From NCBI GenBank assembly GCA_018223375.1, contig JAGTTS010000004.1:62001-126000 (forward strand): DNA of 64,000 bases, read 5' to 3'. The first letter of the stretch is position 1; every line of letters starts with the position of its first letter. Source of the DNA: Clostridiaceae bacterium Marseille-Q3526 (lineage in GTDB: Bacteria > Bacillota > Clostridia > Lachnospirales > Lachnospiraceae). The translations under genes were made by a program, and so were the position numbers. The notes below the pieces were generated by a model, which worked only from the letters and a program-made list of their open reading frames with translations, ran no database searches and was not told the origin of the DNA. This document shows, piece by piece, positions 44,691-53,251 of the stretch.

Positions 44691-45404
44691 ATGAGAAAAC
44701 GTACATTGACTATGAGTTTACTGCTTTTATGTCTGGCTTTTTCGGCTTCCGGGTGCCGGAAGAAGAGCGCGGCAGCGGAGGAAAGCAGAATCGAAACGGA
44801 GACAACAGAAGAAAACAGAACGGGGATGCCGGAAGAAAAGCCGGGGAAGTCTCTGGAAGCAGAAGAAGAAACAGAAGAGGAAAGGAAAAGCACCAGTACA
44901 TTTTCAGGGCAGCGTTTCACAGAACCGCCGGAGCTTACCCTGACAGATTCTCTTTCCAGCCAGTTAAATATCGTTTCACTTACATCGGGAAACTATAGCT
45001 GGAAACGGGAGCCAGACAGAAGCCAGTCTGAACTGGAGAAGGATCAAGGTATCTGTATAGAAGCCTGCGGCATTCATCCTCTGGAGCAGGATGAGGAGAA
45101 GGCAGAAAAGATTCATATTCCAGACTACAATCAGATGGATGGCGCGCCATACACAGTTTCCTGTCCTGTTATGCCAGACAAAATAACAGTGACCGGCTGG
45201 ACTGCTGAGAACCTGGGAAAGCCGGAAAGCCCTGCAGAGGAAACCGCTGTCTATGAAGAAGGGTTTCTGATTCAGCTGAAGGCAGGCATGGTATATGAGC
45301 TGAGGGCAGTCTGGGAGGAAGATAAGCTGTCTGACAGAGGCTTTTCAGGGGAAGCCGGCTATATTTTTATGACAGATGGAACTTCAGACACTGATGCAGA
45401 GTGA
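44691..45404 (+). CDS. Lipoprotein of unknown function
   Basis: A 237-residue secreted lipoprotein; not recognised beyond that. The start is at 44691 (GGAGGGG upstream). Signal peptide with lipobox SASGC (C22). Residues 23-80 are a charged, low-complexity linker rich in Glu/Lys/Thr. The folded part (about 85-230) contains YSWKREPDRSQSELEKDQG and a C-terminal YEEGFLIQLKAGMVYELRAVW strand pair that suggests a beta-rich domain. The stop at 45402 is followed in the -1 frame by 32 protein-like codons to 45499, so the C-terminus may be frameshifted. The gene is alone, between two terminators. Confidence 0.75.
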   Translation: MRKRTLTMSLLLLCLAFSASGCRKKSAAAEESRIETETTEENRTGMPEEKPGKSLEAEEETEEERKSTSTFSGQRFTEPPELTLTDSLSSQLNIVSLTSGNYSWKREPDRSQSELEKDQGICIEACGIHPLEQDEEKAEKIHIPDYNQMDGAPYTVSCPVMPDKITVTGWTAENLGKPESPAEETAVYEEGFLIQLKAGMVYELRAVWEEDKLSDRGFSGEAGYIFMTDGTSDTDAE

Positions 45405-45505
45405 CAGATTTTATTTATGACACAGACAGGAAAGAATTTCTGGAAAACTGTGCCATAGACGGAGAAGAGATTAATTATCTGGGAACGACAGGACTGTAGT
45501 TATAA

Positions 45506-45560
45506 AAAACTCCCGTGCAAAAGAGCACATGCATGAACTGCTCTTCTGCACGGGAGTTTT
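45506..45560. terminator. Bidirectional terminator
   Basis: 22-bp stem with one mismatch (45506-45527 with 45539-45560), A-run on the left and TTTT on the right. It serves both the lipoprotein gene and the convergent MerR gene. Confidence 0.85.
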
Positions 45561-45599
45561 ATCGCAGCCGAAAAATACAGGCGCAGCCGGGACGCCCGA

Positions 45600-46355
45600 T
45601 TATAAACTCGTTACGATTTCTACATATCCCTTCATATAATCTACCTTTCTTCCATCCCGTATCTCGCTCATCAGAAAATTTGCCAGCAGAATTCCCGTTT
45701 CGGCCTTTCGCCTGATAGGAGCCAGCTTTTCTTGTATATTGTTGGAATAATCCTCCTCCGGATACTCCTCTATTAAGAAGGAGGCGAAGCGGGAGGTCTG
45801 CGTCCGTTCGGCTTCCCAGAGCACACTGTCCGAAGGCGCCGGCTTTTCGCAGATAATTCCACGAACCTCCTGAGACAGATCCGCAGTATCGATGCACCGG
45901 ACATAGAGAGAGGGATTGCGCGTATACTCTGTCAGCTTATCCTGATCGCTGTAGGAGAAACGGACAACAGAGCGGAATGGAACGTCTTCCCAGGAATAGT
46001 CCCTCTGCCGGAGAACGCTGATTTCCTGAAGGTGCTGTTCTTTCAGGAGAATCAGCTGGTGCATGGCTCTCAGTTCCTCCATCTGTCTTTCCACACGAAG
46101 CTTCACATCGTCAAGAATCTGGCTGTAATCCTCCAGGCCGAAGCGGTTAAACCGTTCCATCTGCTTCACCGGAATGCCGATATTTCTGTAAAATGCAACC
46201 TCTGCAATATTTAACAGATCCGCCATTGTGTATTTCCTGTAGTTGTTCATCTCCTGGCGGACAGAGAAAATTCCTGCATCCTGCCAGTAGCGGAGCGTAT
46301 GCTCCGGGATATTTAACAGACGGGAAACCTCCCCGATTGAGAGATAATTTTCCAT
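45600..46355 (-). CDS. MerR-family regulator with large ligand domain
   Basis: A 251-residue transcription factor. The N-terminal winged helix is YLSIGEVSRLLNIPEHTLRYW, followed by the second DNA-binding helix pair and a coiled coil (about 80-115). The remaining 135 residues form an effector domain that resembles the GyrI-like/BmrR type only in size. It is divergent from the YfcC-amidohydrolase-YfcC genes. Their promoter has the 19-bp spacer and dyad typical of a MerR target, so this protein very likely activates them by untwisting that DNA. The ligand is unknown. Confidence 0.9.
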   Translation of the reverse strand: MENYLSIGEVSRLLNIPEHTLRYWQDAGIFSVRQEMNNYRKYTMADLLNIAEVAFYRNIGIPVKQMERFNRFGLEDYSQILDDVKLRVERQMEELRAMHQLILLKEQHLQEISVLRQRDYSWEDVPFRSVVRFSYSDQDKLTEYTRNPSLYVRCIDTADLSQEVRGIICEKPAPSDSVLWEAERTQTSRFASFLIEEYPEEDYSNNIQEKLAPIRRKAETGILLANFLMSEIRDGRKVDYMKGYVEIVTSL

Positions 46356-46424
46356 AAGCAGTCTCCTCCTTTGCAGTATGACATAATTATAACAAAAATC
46401 AGGCAGACTTCAAACAGTAAATGC

Positions 46425-46455
46425 TTGACTCTCAAGTTACTTGAACCTTTATAAT
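46425..46455 (+). promoter_or_regulatory. MerR-type promoter: 19-bp spacer with central dyad
   Basis: TTGACT (46425-46430), 19-bp spacer, TATAAT (46450-46455). The spacer holds TCAAGT-T-ACTTGA (46432-46444), perfect 6-bp half-sites. Over-long spacers with central dyads are the hallmark of promoters activated by MerR proteins. It drives the YfcC gene at 46504. Confidence 0.88.
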
Positions 46456-46503
46456 TGATACGAATGTTAAAAATGTGTAAAAATACGCAGGAGGAATGAA
46501 GGT

Positions 46504-47913
46504 ATGAGTGAAAAAACCAAACGGAAAAAATGGTTTGAGAATGTCAAAATGCCTCACACCTATGTGATTCTTATCACAATTCTGGTGATCATGACGATTC
46601 TCACCCACATTATTCCGGCAGGACAGTATCAGAGAGTGGAGGATCCGGTCAGCGGCACAACGGTAGTCGTACCGGACAGCTTCGAGTTTGTGGATGTGGA
46701 CGCCCCGGGATTTTTTGACATTTTCCTGTCTCTTCAGAGGGGATATGTAGACGCGGCGGACATTATGTTTTTAATTATCTTTGCCTACGGATTTGTGTTT
46801 ATGCTGGTGAAGAACGGCACGATGGACGCAGCTCTGGGAACGCTGGTCCGGCTGGTGGGAAAGAAAATCCAGCTGATGATTCCCATTACCATGATCGTGC
46901 TGGGACTGTTAAGCTCCACCATGGGAATTTTTGAGGAGGTGTACGGTCTCTTCCCCGTGTTTGTGGGAATTGCGGTCGCCCTCGGCTACGATATGGTGGT
47001 GGGAGGAGCCATCGTCTATCTGGGCGTTACGATTGGCTACGCGTCCGGTACGTTTAACCCTTACACCATCGGAATTGCTCAGGACGTAGCAGGCGTGCCC
47101 CTTTACTCCGGTCTGGGGCTTAGAATCGCAGTTTTAATCGCCTTTGAGCTTCTGGCGATTCTCTACATCATGCACTATGCCCGCAAGGTAAAGGCGGATC
47201 CGAGGAAATCCGTTATGTACGGCGTTGAGACAGACTTCGTCCAGAGAAAGAGTCTGGAGGAGCTGACAGGCTCTAAGATGGACACGAGACAGAAGATCAG
47301 CCTGGTTCTGTTCCTGGGAACGCTGGGCGGACTTCTGTGGGGCATCACCCAGGCAGGATGGGGCATCAATGAGATTGCAGCCATGTTCCTGATGATGATG
47401 ATTTTTGTGGGAATTGTCAGCGGATATTCTGCCACAGACATCTGCAAAACCTTTATTGAGTCCACAAAATCCATGGTATCCTCTATGTTAATCGTAGGAT
47501 TTACAAGAGGTATTCTGCTGGTAATGAAAGACGGAATGATTTCCGATACGATTGTTTACTATCTGGTAAGCCTGCTCTCCGAGGCAAGCAAGTTTGTATC
47601 TGCCTACGGAATGCTGTTCTTACAGAATATCATTAAGTTCTTTATCACAGGTTCCTCCAGCCAGGCGACTATCACCATGCCGATTATGGCTCCGACTGCC
47701 GAGCTGATCGGACTGAGCAAGCAGATCGCCGTGCTGGCATACCAGTTTGGAAACGGTTTTGCCGAGATGTTCTGGCCGACTTCCTGCGCTCTGGGATGCG
47801 GACTGATGGGAGTGCCGATCAACAAGTGGTATAAGTTTATTACGCCTCTGTTTGGAATGGTGCTTGTGTTAGAGGTAGTGTTTATGACCATCGCGGTGGC
47901 GATTGGATACTAA
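46504..47913 (+). CDS. YfcC-family membrane carrier (second copy)
   Basis: A 469-residue, 11-12 segment carrier of the YfcC/DcuC-like type. It starts KMPHTYVILITILVIM then HIIPAGQYQRVEDPVSG, and carries the late TGSSSQATITMPIMAPTAE block. LGLLSSTMGIFEEVYGLFPVFVGI is shared with the copy at 49226, so these two form a pair distinct from the gene at 6331. First gene behind the MerR-type promoter, with AGGAGGAATGAAGGT as leader. It probably imports an amino acid or peptide derivative that the next gene hydrolyses. Confidence 0.9.
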   Translation: MSEKTKRKKWFENVKMPHTYVILITILVIMTILTHIIPAGQYQRVEDPVSGTTVVVPDSFEFVDVDAPGFFDIFLSLQRGYVDAADIMFLIIFAYGFVFMLVKNGTMDAALGTLVRLVGKKIQLMIPITMIVLGLLSSTMGIFEEVYGLFPVFVGIAVALGYDMVVGGAIVYLGVTIGYASGTFNPYTIGIAQDVAGVPLYSGLGLRIAVLIAFELLAILYIMHYARKVKADPRKSVMYGVETDFVQRKSLEELTGSKMDTRQKISLVLFLGTLGGLLWGITQAGWGINEIAAMFLMMMIFVGIVSGYSATDICKTFIESTKSMVSSMLIVGFTRGILLVMKDGMISDTIVYYLVSLLSEASKFVSAYGMLFLQNIIKFFITGSSSQATITMPIMAPTAELIGLSKQIAVLAYQFGNGFAEMFWPTSCALGCGLMGVPINKWYKFITPLFGMVLVLEVVFMTIAVAIGY

Positions 47914-47933
47914 AGAGAAGGAGATGAGTCAGA

Positions 47934-49073
47934 ATGCTTATTAAAAACGGCAAGGTTCTTCTGTTTGAGGAAAATGGATTTGTGAAGCGGGATCTGCGGG
48001 TGAAGGACGGAAAAATTCAGGAGATCGGCGAAGGCCTGTCTCCTGAACAGGGAGAGGAGCTTCTCGACGCAGAGGGAAAATATGTGACTCCCGGTCTCAT
48101 TGACGCCCACAGCCACATCTGCGTCAGCGAGGAGGGCATGGGAGCCATCGGAGACGACTGCAACGACTACAGCGACGCCCTGATGCCCTATCTGGACACG
48201 CTGGACGCCATCAATCCCTTTGACCTGGCTGTCAAGTCTGCAGTGGAAGCCGGCGTAACGGCGGCCTGCACCTGCCCAGGAAGCGACAGCGTCATCGGAG
48301 GCATGTGCAGCGTCATCAGCCTGACAGGAACTGTGGCGGAAGATATGCTTTTAAAGGGAAAGGCAGCCGTGAAGTGCAGCTTTGGAGAAAACCCGAAGAA
48401 CGCAGGCTATGGCTTCAAATCCCGCATGGGAAATGCCTGGCTTCTGAGAAAGTGCATTGAGGATGCTCTGGAATACCGCCACCACAAGGAGGAGGCGGAA
48501 AAGTCAGGTTCCTACTTCCGTACTGACATTGGAATGGAAAACATGCTTCCGCTTTTAAACAGGGAAATCCCTCTCCATGCCCACGTCCACAGAGCAGACG
48601 ACATCTGTACGGCAATCAGGATTGCCAGGGAATATAACCTGCGTCTGGTGCTGGTACACTGCACAGACGGGGTATCCGTACTGGATTACTTAAAGCAGTT
48701 TGACTATCCGGTGATTTTAGGTCCGACCATCAACCCCAGATCCAAGCTGGAGTGCATGGCCAAGCGGTTTGAGACGGCCGGCATTATGAGCCGGGCAGGA
48801 ATCAAGGTATGTCTGACTGCGGATCACGACGTAACGCCGATTTACTATCTTCCTGTATACGGCGCTCAGGCCGTCAAGGCAGGACTTGACGAGGTGGAAG
48901 GCCTGAAGGCGCTGACCAGGAATCCGGCGGAGGTTCTGGGAATCGGCGGCAGAAAGGGAGAGATTAAGGAAGGAAAGGACGCAGATCTTGTGATCTGGTC
49001 CGGCCGTCCCTTTGACTCCTGCACAAAGGCAGAAACAGTCTTTATTATGGGAAAAAAGGAAGCGGAAAACTAA
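47934..49073 (+). CDS. Amidohydrolase (imidazolonepropionase-like metal hydrolase)
   Basis: TIM-barrel amidohydrolase, 379 residues. Metal ligands: TPGLIDAHSHICVSEEG (HxH on strand 1), PLHAHVHRADD (strand 5), VLVHCTDG (strand 6) and LTADHDVTP (final Asp). The C-terminal KGEIKEGKDADLVIWSG beta-domain block is classic. Close relatives are called imidazolonepropionase or isoaspartyl dipeptidase-like, but the exact substrate is undetermined. It sits 20 bp after one YfcC carrier and before another, and ends with a terminator. The organisation suggests a cytoplasmic step acting on what the carrier brings in. Confidence 0.88.
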   Translation: MLIKNGKVLLFEENGFVKRDLRVKDGKIQEIGEGLSPEQGEELLDAEGKYVTPGLIDAHSHICVSEEGMGAIGDDCNDYSDALMPYLDTLDAINPFDLAVKSAVEAGVTAACTCPGSDSVIGGMCSVISLTGTVAEDMLLKGKAAVKCSFGENPKNAGYGFKSRMGNAWLLRKCIEDALEYRHHKEEAEKSGSYFRTDIGMENMLPLLNREIPLHAHVHRADDICTAIRIAREYNLRLVLVHCTDGVSVLDYLKQFDYPVILGPTINPRSKLECMAKRFETAGIMSRAGIKVCLTADHDVTPIYYLPVYGAQAVKAGLDEVEGLKALTRNPAEVLGIGGRKGEIKEGKDADLVIWSGRPFDSCTKAETVFIMGKKEAEN

Positions 49074-49092
49074 ACTGCTTTTTTGACAGAGA

Positions 49093-49130
49093 CGTGTCCA
49101 CGGGCGAGCTGCGCCCTGGACACGCTTTTT
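49093..49130 (+). terminator. Terminator after the amidohydrolase
   Basis: CGTGTCCA/TGGACACG with inner GGGCG/CGCCC, then CTTTTTGG. Confidence 0.8.
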
Positions 49131-49225
49131 GGCGTACAGAGATTATTGTTAGTTAAGAAATACGATTCAGAAACCAGGAAACGAAAGACAACATCATAAG
49201 GAAAAAACAGAATAGGAGAAGTAGA

Positions 49226-50617
49226 ATGGGAACACTGAAACAACGTATGCAGAATATGAAAATGCCTCACACCTATGTGATTCTGACGGGAATCCTTCTT
49301 CTGGTAGTAGCGCTGACGTATCTGATTCCGGCGGGGGAGTACGCGAGAGTGCTTGATCCGGTCAGCGGCAGGGAGATTGTGGATCCGGATTCCTTTCACT
49401 TTGTGGAGGGGAACCGGCCGGGATTTTTCGGCATTTTTCTGGCGCTGCAGAGGGGGTATGTAGATGCGGCGGGTATTCTGTTCCTGATTATTTTTGCTTA
49501 CGGATATGTGTATATGCTGATTGATAATGGAACGCTGAACGCCCTGATAGGGGGATTAATCCGGGCGCTGGGGGAAAAGACGTTTCTCATTATTCCTGTG
49601 GGAATGGCTGTCTTTGGCATTTTGGGCTCTACTATGGGAATTTTTGAGGAAGTTTACGGCATGGTTCCCGTGTTTGCAGGGATTGCAGCGGCTCTGGGAT
49701 ATGATATTATCGTGGGGGGAGCCATCGTATTTGTGGGAGTGGCCACAGGCTTTGCAGCGGCTACCTTGAATCCCTTTTCTATTGGAATTGCCCAGAGCAT
49801 CGCGGGAGTTCCCATGTTTTCAGGCCTTTTATTCCACACTGCAGTCTTTATTACCTTTCAGACAGCGGCGGTTCTCTATGTCATGTGGTATGCCCGGAGA
49901 GTAAAAAAGAACCCCAGGCACTCCGTCCTTTACGGAGAGCATCTGGAGGGCCTGCCATCCCATGAGCTGACAAGAGATCCCATGACGGGGAGGCAGAAGA
50001 TCTGTCTGGCGCTCTTTTTATTTACCATAGGGCTGCTGCTTTACGGCACGACCAGGCTGGGCTGGTATATTGATGAGATTGCGGCCATGTTTTTAATGAT
50101 GATGATAGCCACCGGAGCGGCAGGCGGCTACGGGGCCACGAAAATCTGCAAAACCTTTATTGAATCCACAAAGAGCATGATCGCCTCTGTTCTGGTAGTG
50201 GGGTTCACCAGAGGAATTGTCCTGGTCATGAAGGACGCCATGATCACGGATACCATTGTTTACGGCCTGTCCCACCTTCTGAACGGCCAGGGGCCGGTGG
50301 TTTCCTCTGTGGGAATGCTGGCCATGCAGAATGTGATCAACTTTTTCATTACCGGATCCTCCAGCCAGGCGGCTATCACCATGCCCATTATGACGCCGGT
50401 AGCAGATCTGGTGGGGGTAAGCCGCCAGACGGCTGTGCTGGCCTATATGTTCGGAGACGGATTTTCAGATATGTTCTGGCCCACCGCCTGCGCCCTGCAG
50501 TGCGGCCTTATGGGGATTCCGCTGGGAAAATGGTATAAGTTCATGACTCCCCTGTTTGGAATAATGGTAGTTCTCCAGACTGTCTTTATCATTCTTTCCG
50601 TCTATGTTTACGTTTAA
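49226..50617 (+). CDS. YfcC-family membrane carrier (third copy)
   Basis: A 463-residue carrier closely similar to the one at 46504: MPHTYVILTGILLLVVAL, IPAGEYARVLDPVSG, GSTMGIFEEVYGMVPVF and TGSSSQAAITMPIMTPVAD. Probably a tandem duplicate that has diverged, now behind its own leader after a terminator. The ribosome site is AGGAGAAG. Its stop codon lies inside the bidirectional terminator shared with the convergent epimerase gene. Confidence 0.9.
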   Translation: MGTLKQRMQNMKMPHTYVILTGILLLVVALTYLIPAGEYARVLDPVSGREIVDPDSFHFVEGNRPGFFGIFLALQRGYVDAAGILFLIIFAYGYVYMLIDNGTLNALIGGLIRALGEKTFLIIPVGMAVFGILGSTMGIFEEVYGMVPVFAGIAAALGYDIIVGGAIVFVGVATGFAAATLNPFSIGIAQSIAGVPMFSGLLFHTAVFITFQTAAVLYVMWYARRVKKNPRHSVLYGEHLEGLPSHELTRDPMTGRQKICLALFLFTIGLLLYGTTRLGWYIDEIAAMFLMMMIATGAAGGYGATKICKTFIESTKSMIASVLVVGFTRGIVLVMKDAMITDTIVYGLSHLLNGQGPVVSSVGMLAMQNVINFFITGSSSQAAITMPIMTPVADLVGVSRQTAVLAYMFGDGFSDMFWPTACALQCGLMGIPLGKWYKFMTPLFGIMVVLQTVFIILSVYVYV

Positions 50618-50670
50618 AAAGCTGGCTGGCGCGGTAAATCTCTTTATCACGCCAGCCGGCTTTTTTAAAC
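50612..50670. terminator. Bidirectional terminator containing both stop codons
   Basis: About 20 bp of stem: GTTTAAAAAGCTGGCTGGCG (50612-50631) with its complement at 50650-50670, A-run left and T-run right. The stop codons of the YfcC gene (50615-50617) and of the convergent epimerase gene (50665-50667) both lie in the arms. Confidence 0.85.
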
Positions 50671-51564
50671 GTATGGATTTTCATGCAGAACCGTCAGGCG
50701 GAGGCGGTACGTCCTGGACGCCCCTCCTGAAAGCTTCTGCAGGTGGTTCTTGTGGAAGAAATCATCGTCCTCGCCGGAGCAGGGAGCGGATCCGTTCCAG
50801 GGCTCGAAGCAGAGGTACCGGGCCTCATCTTCCGGCTTTGTCCAGAAGGCAATGGTTTCAAAGTCAGGGAATTCCGCCCGGATCCCTTTTCCTGTTTTTG
50901 TGTGGATCAGGCTGGCCTCTTTGGAGGAAGGGCGGTCAAACCACAGGGCGTCGGAGAGGAACAGATCTCTGCTCAGAGAAAAACGCAGGCCGTCTCCCGG
51001 GCAGGGGCGCTCTGTCGTCATATCAAACTGCATATGTTCCAGATCGAAGGCCCGGTATCCAGACTGCTGCGGCCTTGGAAAGCGGATTTCGTAGTCCTCA
51101 AACCGTTCTCCCGGAAAAAGCGGACAGCAGACAGCCGGATGAAGCCCCACACAGTAGGCCATAGGGGAAGCGGCCGGATTTTCTATCTTCACGGAGAAAG
51201 AGAGACTTTCCCCGGACAGAGAGTAGGTGATGGAAAAGGAAAAGGCGTAGGGGTAGACGCCTTCTGGAAAGTCCTGATCCGTGACACCCAGAGTGACAAA
51301 CTCGTTTCCCTGCTCTTTTAAATGGAAAGAAAGGCTGCGGACCGGGCCGTGCTTTGGAATTTCGTAGGTTTTCCCATCAATCACCGTTTTTCCATTTCTC
51401 AGATTTCCGATAATGGGAAAGAGAAGGGGAGAGCAGCTGGACCAGACGGCAGGATCCCTCTGCCAGATATATTCGGTTCCGTTTTTATCCTTCAGAGAGA
51501 TCAGCTGCGCGCCTGTCTCGTCAATACAGGCAGTCAGAGCTGAATTGCAGATGGTGTAAATCAC
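50665..51564 (-). CDS. Aldose 1-epimerase family protein (LacX/GalM-like)
   Basis: A 299-residue beta-sandwich protein of the aldose epimerase superfamily. GAQLISLKDKNGTEYIWQ is the characteristic N-terminal block; ICPLLFPIIGNL-like SPLLFPIIGNLRN, PKHGPVRSLSFHL and YCVGLHPAVCCPLF carry the catalytic histidines. A GTG start at 51564 is chosen because AAGGAGG lies 9 bases upstream; the frame is open farther (to 51627) without a site. It probably interconverts sugar anomers or a phosphorylated sugar. It stands alone on the minus strand. Confidence 0.88.
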   Translation of the reverse strand: MIYTICNSALTACIDETGAQLISLKDKNGTEYIWQRDPAVWSSCSPLLFPIIGNLRNGKTVIDGKTYEIPKHGPVRSLSFHLKEQGNEFVTLGVTDQDFPEGVYPYAFSFSITYSLSGESLSFSVKIENPAASPMAYCVGLHPAVCCPLFPGERFEDYEIRFPRPQQSGYRAFDLEHMQFDMTTERPCPGDGLRFSLSRDLFLSDALWFDRPSSKEASLIHTKTGKGIRAEFPDFETIAFWTKPEDEARYLCFEPWNGSAPCSGEDDDFFHKNHLQKLSGGASRTYRLRLTVLHENPYV

Positions 51565-51726
51565 AGATAGTACCTCCTTAAACAAAAAAGATGAGTTAAG
51601 TATAGCGTTTTTTGGAGCGGATGGCAAGAAAACTTAGCGGAGGATGATTGTGAAGATTGCCCCTTGCGTTTGTCTTTCAGGCTGTTATAATGATGCTGGA
51701 AGAACTGAGATCAGGAGGAAATAAAA

Positions 51727-51957
51727 ATGAACCCGATGGATATGATAAAGATAGCAGGGATGTGGTCGGCTTTTAAACAGCGTCATCCTAAGCTTCCTAT
51801 GTTTTTCAGAAAAGCGGCTGAGACAGGCGCTTTTAGACCGGAAACGGTGCTGGAACTTACTGTTAAGACACCGGATGGCCGCGAGATGGCTGCCAACATG
51901 AAAATTATGGCGGAGGATCTGGAGCTGCTGGAGCAGCTGGTTTCGATGAAACAATAA
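51727..51957 (+). CDS. Small protein of unknown function, 76 residues
   Basis: Not recognised. AGGAGG 8 bases before the ATG and a terminator behind it make it a convincing gene. The N-terminal half is basic and helical (MIKIAGMWSAFKQRHPKLP), followed by a predicted beta-hairpin (VLELTVKTPDGREMAANMKI) and an acidic helix (MAEDLELLEQLVSM). No signal peptide or membrane segment. It may be a cytoplasmic adaptor. Confidence 0.75.
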   Translation: MNPMDMIKIAGMWSAFKQRHPKLPMFFRKAAETGAFRPETVLELTVKTPDGREMAANMKIMAEDLELLEQLVSMKQ

Positions 51958-51984
51958 AAGAATACAGACAGAAACAGAAAAAGG

Positions 51985-52026
51985 TACAGCGGACAGAGAA
52001 AAATTCTCTTTCTGCTGTATTTTTTA
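51985..52026 (+). terminator. Terminator after the small protein
   Basis: TACAGC-GACAGAGAA region pairs with TTCTCT-CTGCTGTA (two internal mismatches), followed by TTTTTT. Confidence 0.75.
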
Positions 52027-52158
52027 TACAAAAATTTGATTCTAGCTTTGCCTGAAAGAGTTGGGAAAATCTATTTGCAAAAGGAATTTCATGTTATCCG
52101 ATATAAGGTAATATATGCAGGTAACAGAATGGAATCCCAAATGTGAGGAGAAAGATGG

Positions 52159-53004
52159 ATGAAAAGAATGAAGATGACAGAAAAAAAGATGGAAGCATTC
52201 AAATGCTGGCTGGTGGTAGAAGAAAAAAGCAGGGCCACAGTGGAAAAGTACAGGCGTGACATTAGAAAATTTTATGAGTTTTTGCCAGAAGACAAGGAAA
52301 TTAACAGGGAAAGAGTGCTGTTGTACAAATCATCTCTGCTGCCGCGTTATCAGGTAAGCAGCGCCAATTCTATATTGATGGCAGTAAACAGTTTTTTAAG
52401 CTTTTGCGGCCTTGGAGAACTGAAGGTAAAGGCGTATAAGTTTCAGAGGCCTTTAGTAGCAGATCCCGCCCGGGAATTAAACCGGGACGAATACCTGCGC
52501 CTGTTAGAGACGGCAGAGCGGATGGGAAAGTACAGATTATATCTGATTCTTCAAACTTTGTGTTCAACGGGAATCAGAATCAGTGAGCTGTCCTGCATTA
52601 CGCGGGAGGCAGTACAGACAGGAAGATGTGTGGTAAGGCTGAAAGGAAAAAGCAGGATTGTAATTATACCGCAGAAATTGCGAGAAAGACTGGATGCTTA
52701 CTGCAAAGAGGAAAATATTCAGTCAGGTCAGGTATTTCTGTCAAGAAAAGGACAGCCTCTCGACAGAAGCAACATTTGGGGAGAAATGAAGCGGCTGTGC
52801 CGAACGGCGGAGGTGGATGAGAGGAAAGTATTTCCACATAATCTGCGTCACCTGTTTGCACGTACTTATTATAAAAAAAATCATGATATTGTCTATCTGG
52901 CAGATATTCTGGGGCACAGCAGTGTTGATACAACGAGAATCTACACGAGTATCAGCATAAAAGAACATGAAAAAGTGCTGGAAGATATGGAATTAACTTT
53001 TTAA
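52159..53004 (+). CDS. Tyrosine recombinase/integrase
   Basis: Site-specific recombinase of 281 residues with the XerCD/phage-integrase layout. The N-terminal SAM-like core-binding domain spans about 1-90. The catalytic domain has Arg in CSTGIRISELS (about 140), a beta-hairpin Lys in RLKGKSR, HNLRH (about 227-231), ILGHSS His and the nucleophile Tyr in TTRIYTS (about 262). All catalytic residues are present. No excisionase, phage or transposon gene lies nearby, and no flanking attachment repeats were found by eye. It may be a stand-alone invertase-type recombinase acting elsewhere, or a leftover of an element. AGGAGA precedes the start. Confidence 0.9.
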   Translation: MKRMKMTEKKMEAFKCWLVVEEKSRATVEKYRRDIRKFYEFLPEDKEINRERVLLYKSSLLPRYQVSSANSILMAVNSFLSFCGLGELKVKAYKFQRPLVADPARELNRDEYLRLLETAERMGKYRLYLILQTLCSTGIRISELSCITREAVQTGRCVVRLKGKSRIVIIPQKLRERLDAYCKEENIQSGQVFLSRKGQPLDRSNIWGEMKRLCRTAEVDERKVFPHNLRHLFARTYYKKNHDIVYLADILGHSSVDTTRIYTSISIKEHEKVLEDMELTF

Positions 53005-53143
53005 ATTGAACACAATATGAAAGACACAGCTGCTTTGATTGCAGCTGCAGGAATTGGAAGCCCTTTTGACAGAGGCAGAAGCTTGCAGATGGAGAAAATA
53101 ACGCGTTTTTTCAAAAAATTACTATATTTTGTGGCTTCAGTGG

Positions 53144-53172
53144 TTGTAATCAAGCTGTAAATTTGCTATGCT
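53144..53172 (+). promoter_or_regulatory. Promoter of the NhaD-like operon
   Basis: TTGTAA (53144-53149), 17-bp spacer, TATGCT (53167-53172) with extended TGC. The region from 53005 to the promoter shows nothing else clear. Confidence 0.75.
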
Positions 53173-53251
53173 AGAACGAGTGCCCTGAAGAAAAAGCTGA
53201 AAAGGCACAGCAAAATAAGTTTGCTGAATGATAATTAGGAGGTTGCCTGAA

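Noticed and set aside
50604..51321. Open frames antisense to the aldose epimerase gene
   Set aside because: The minus-strand gene has the conserved protein family and a ribosome site; the plus-strand frames are low-complexity Arg/Ser-rich.
52027..53251. Attachment sites or an invertible promoter around the tyrosine recombinase
   Set aside because: No inverted or direct repeat of useful length was found on both sides of the gene.
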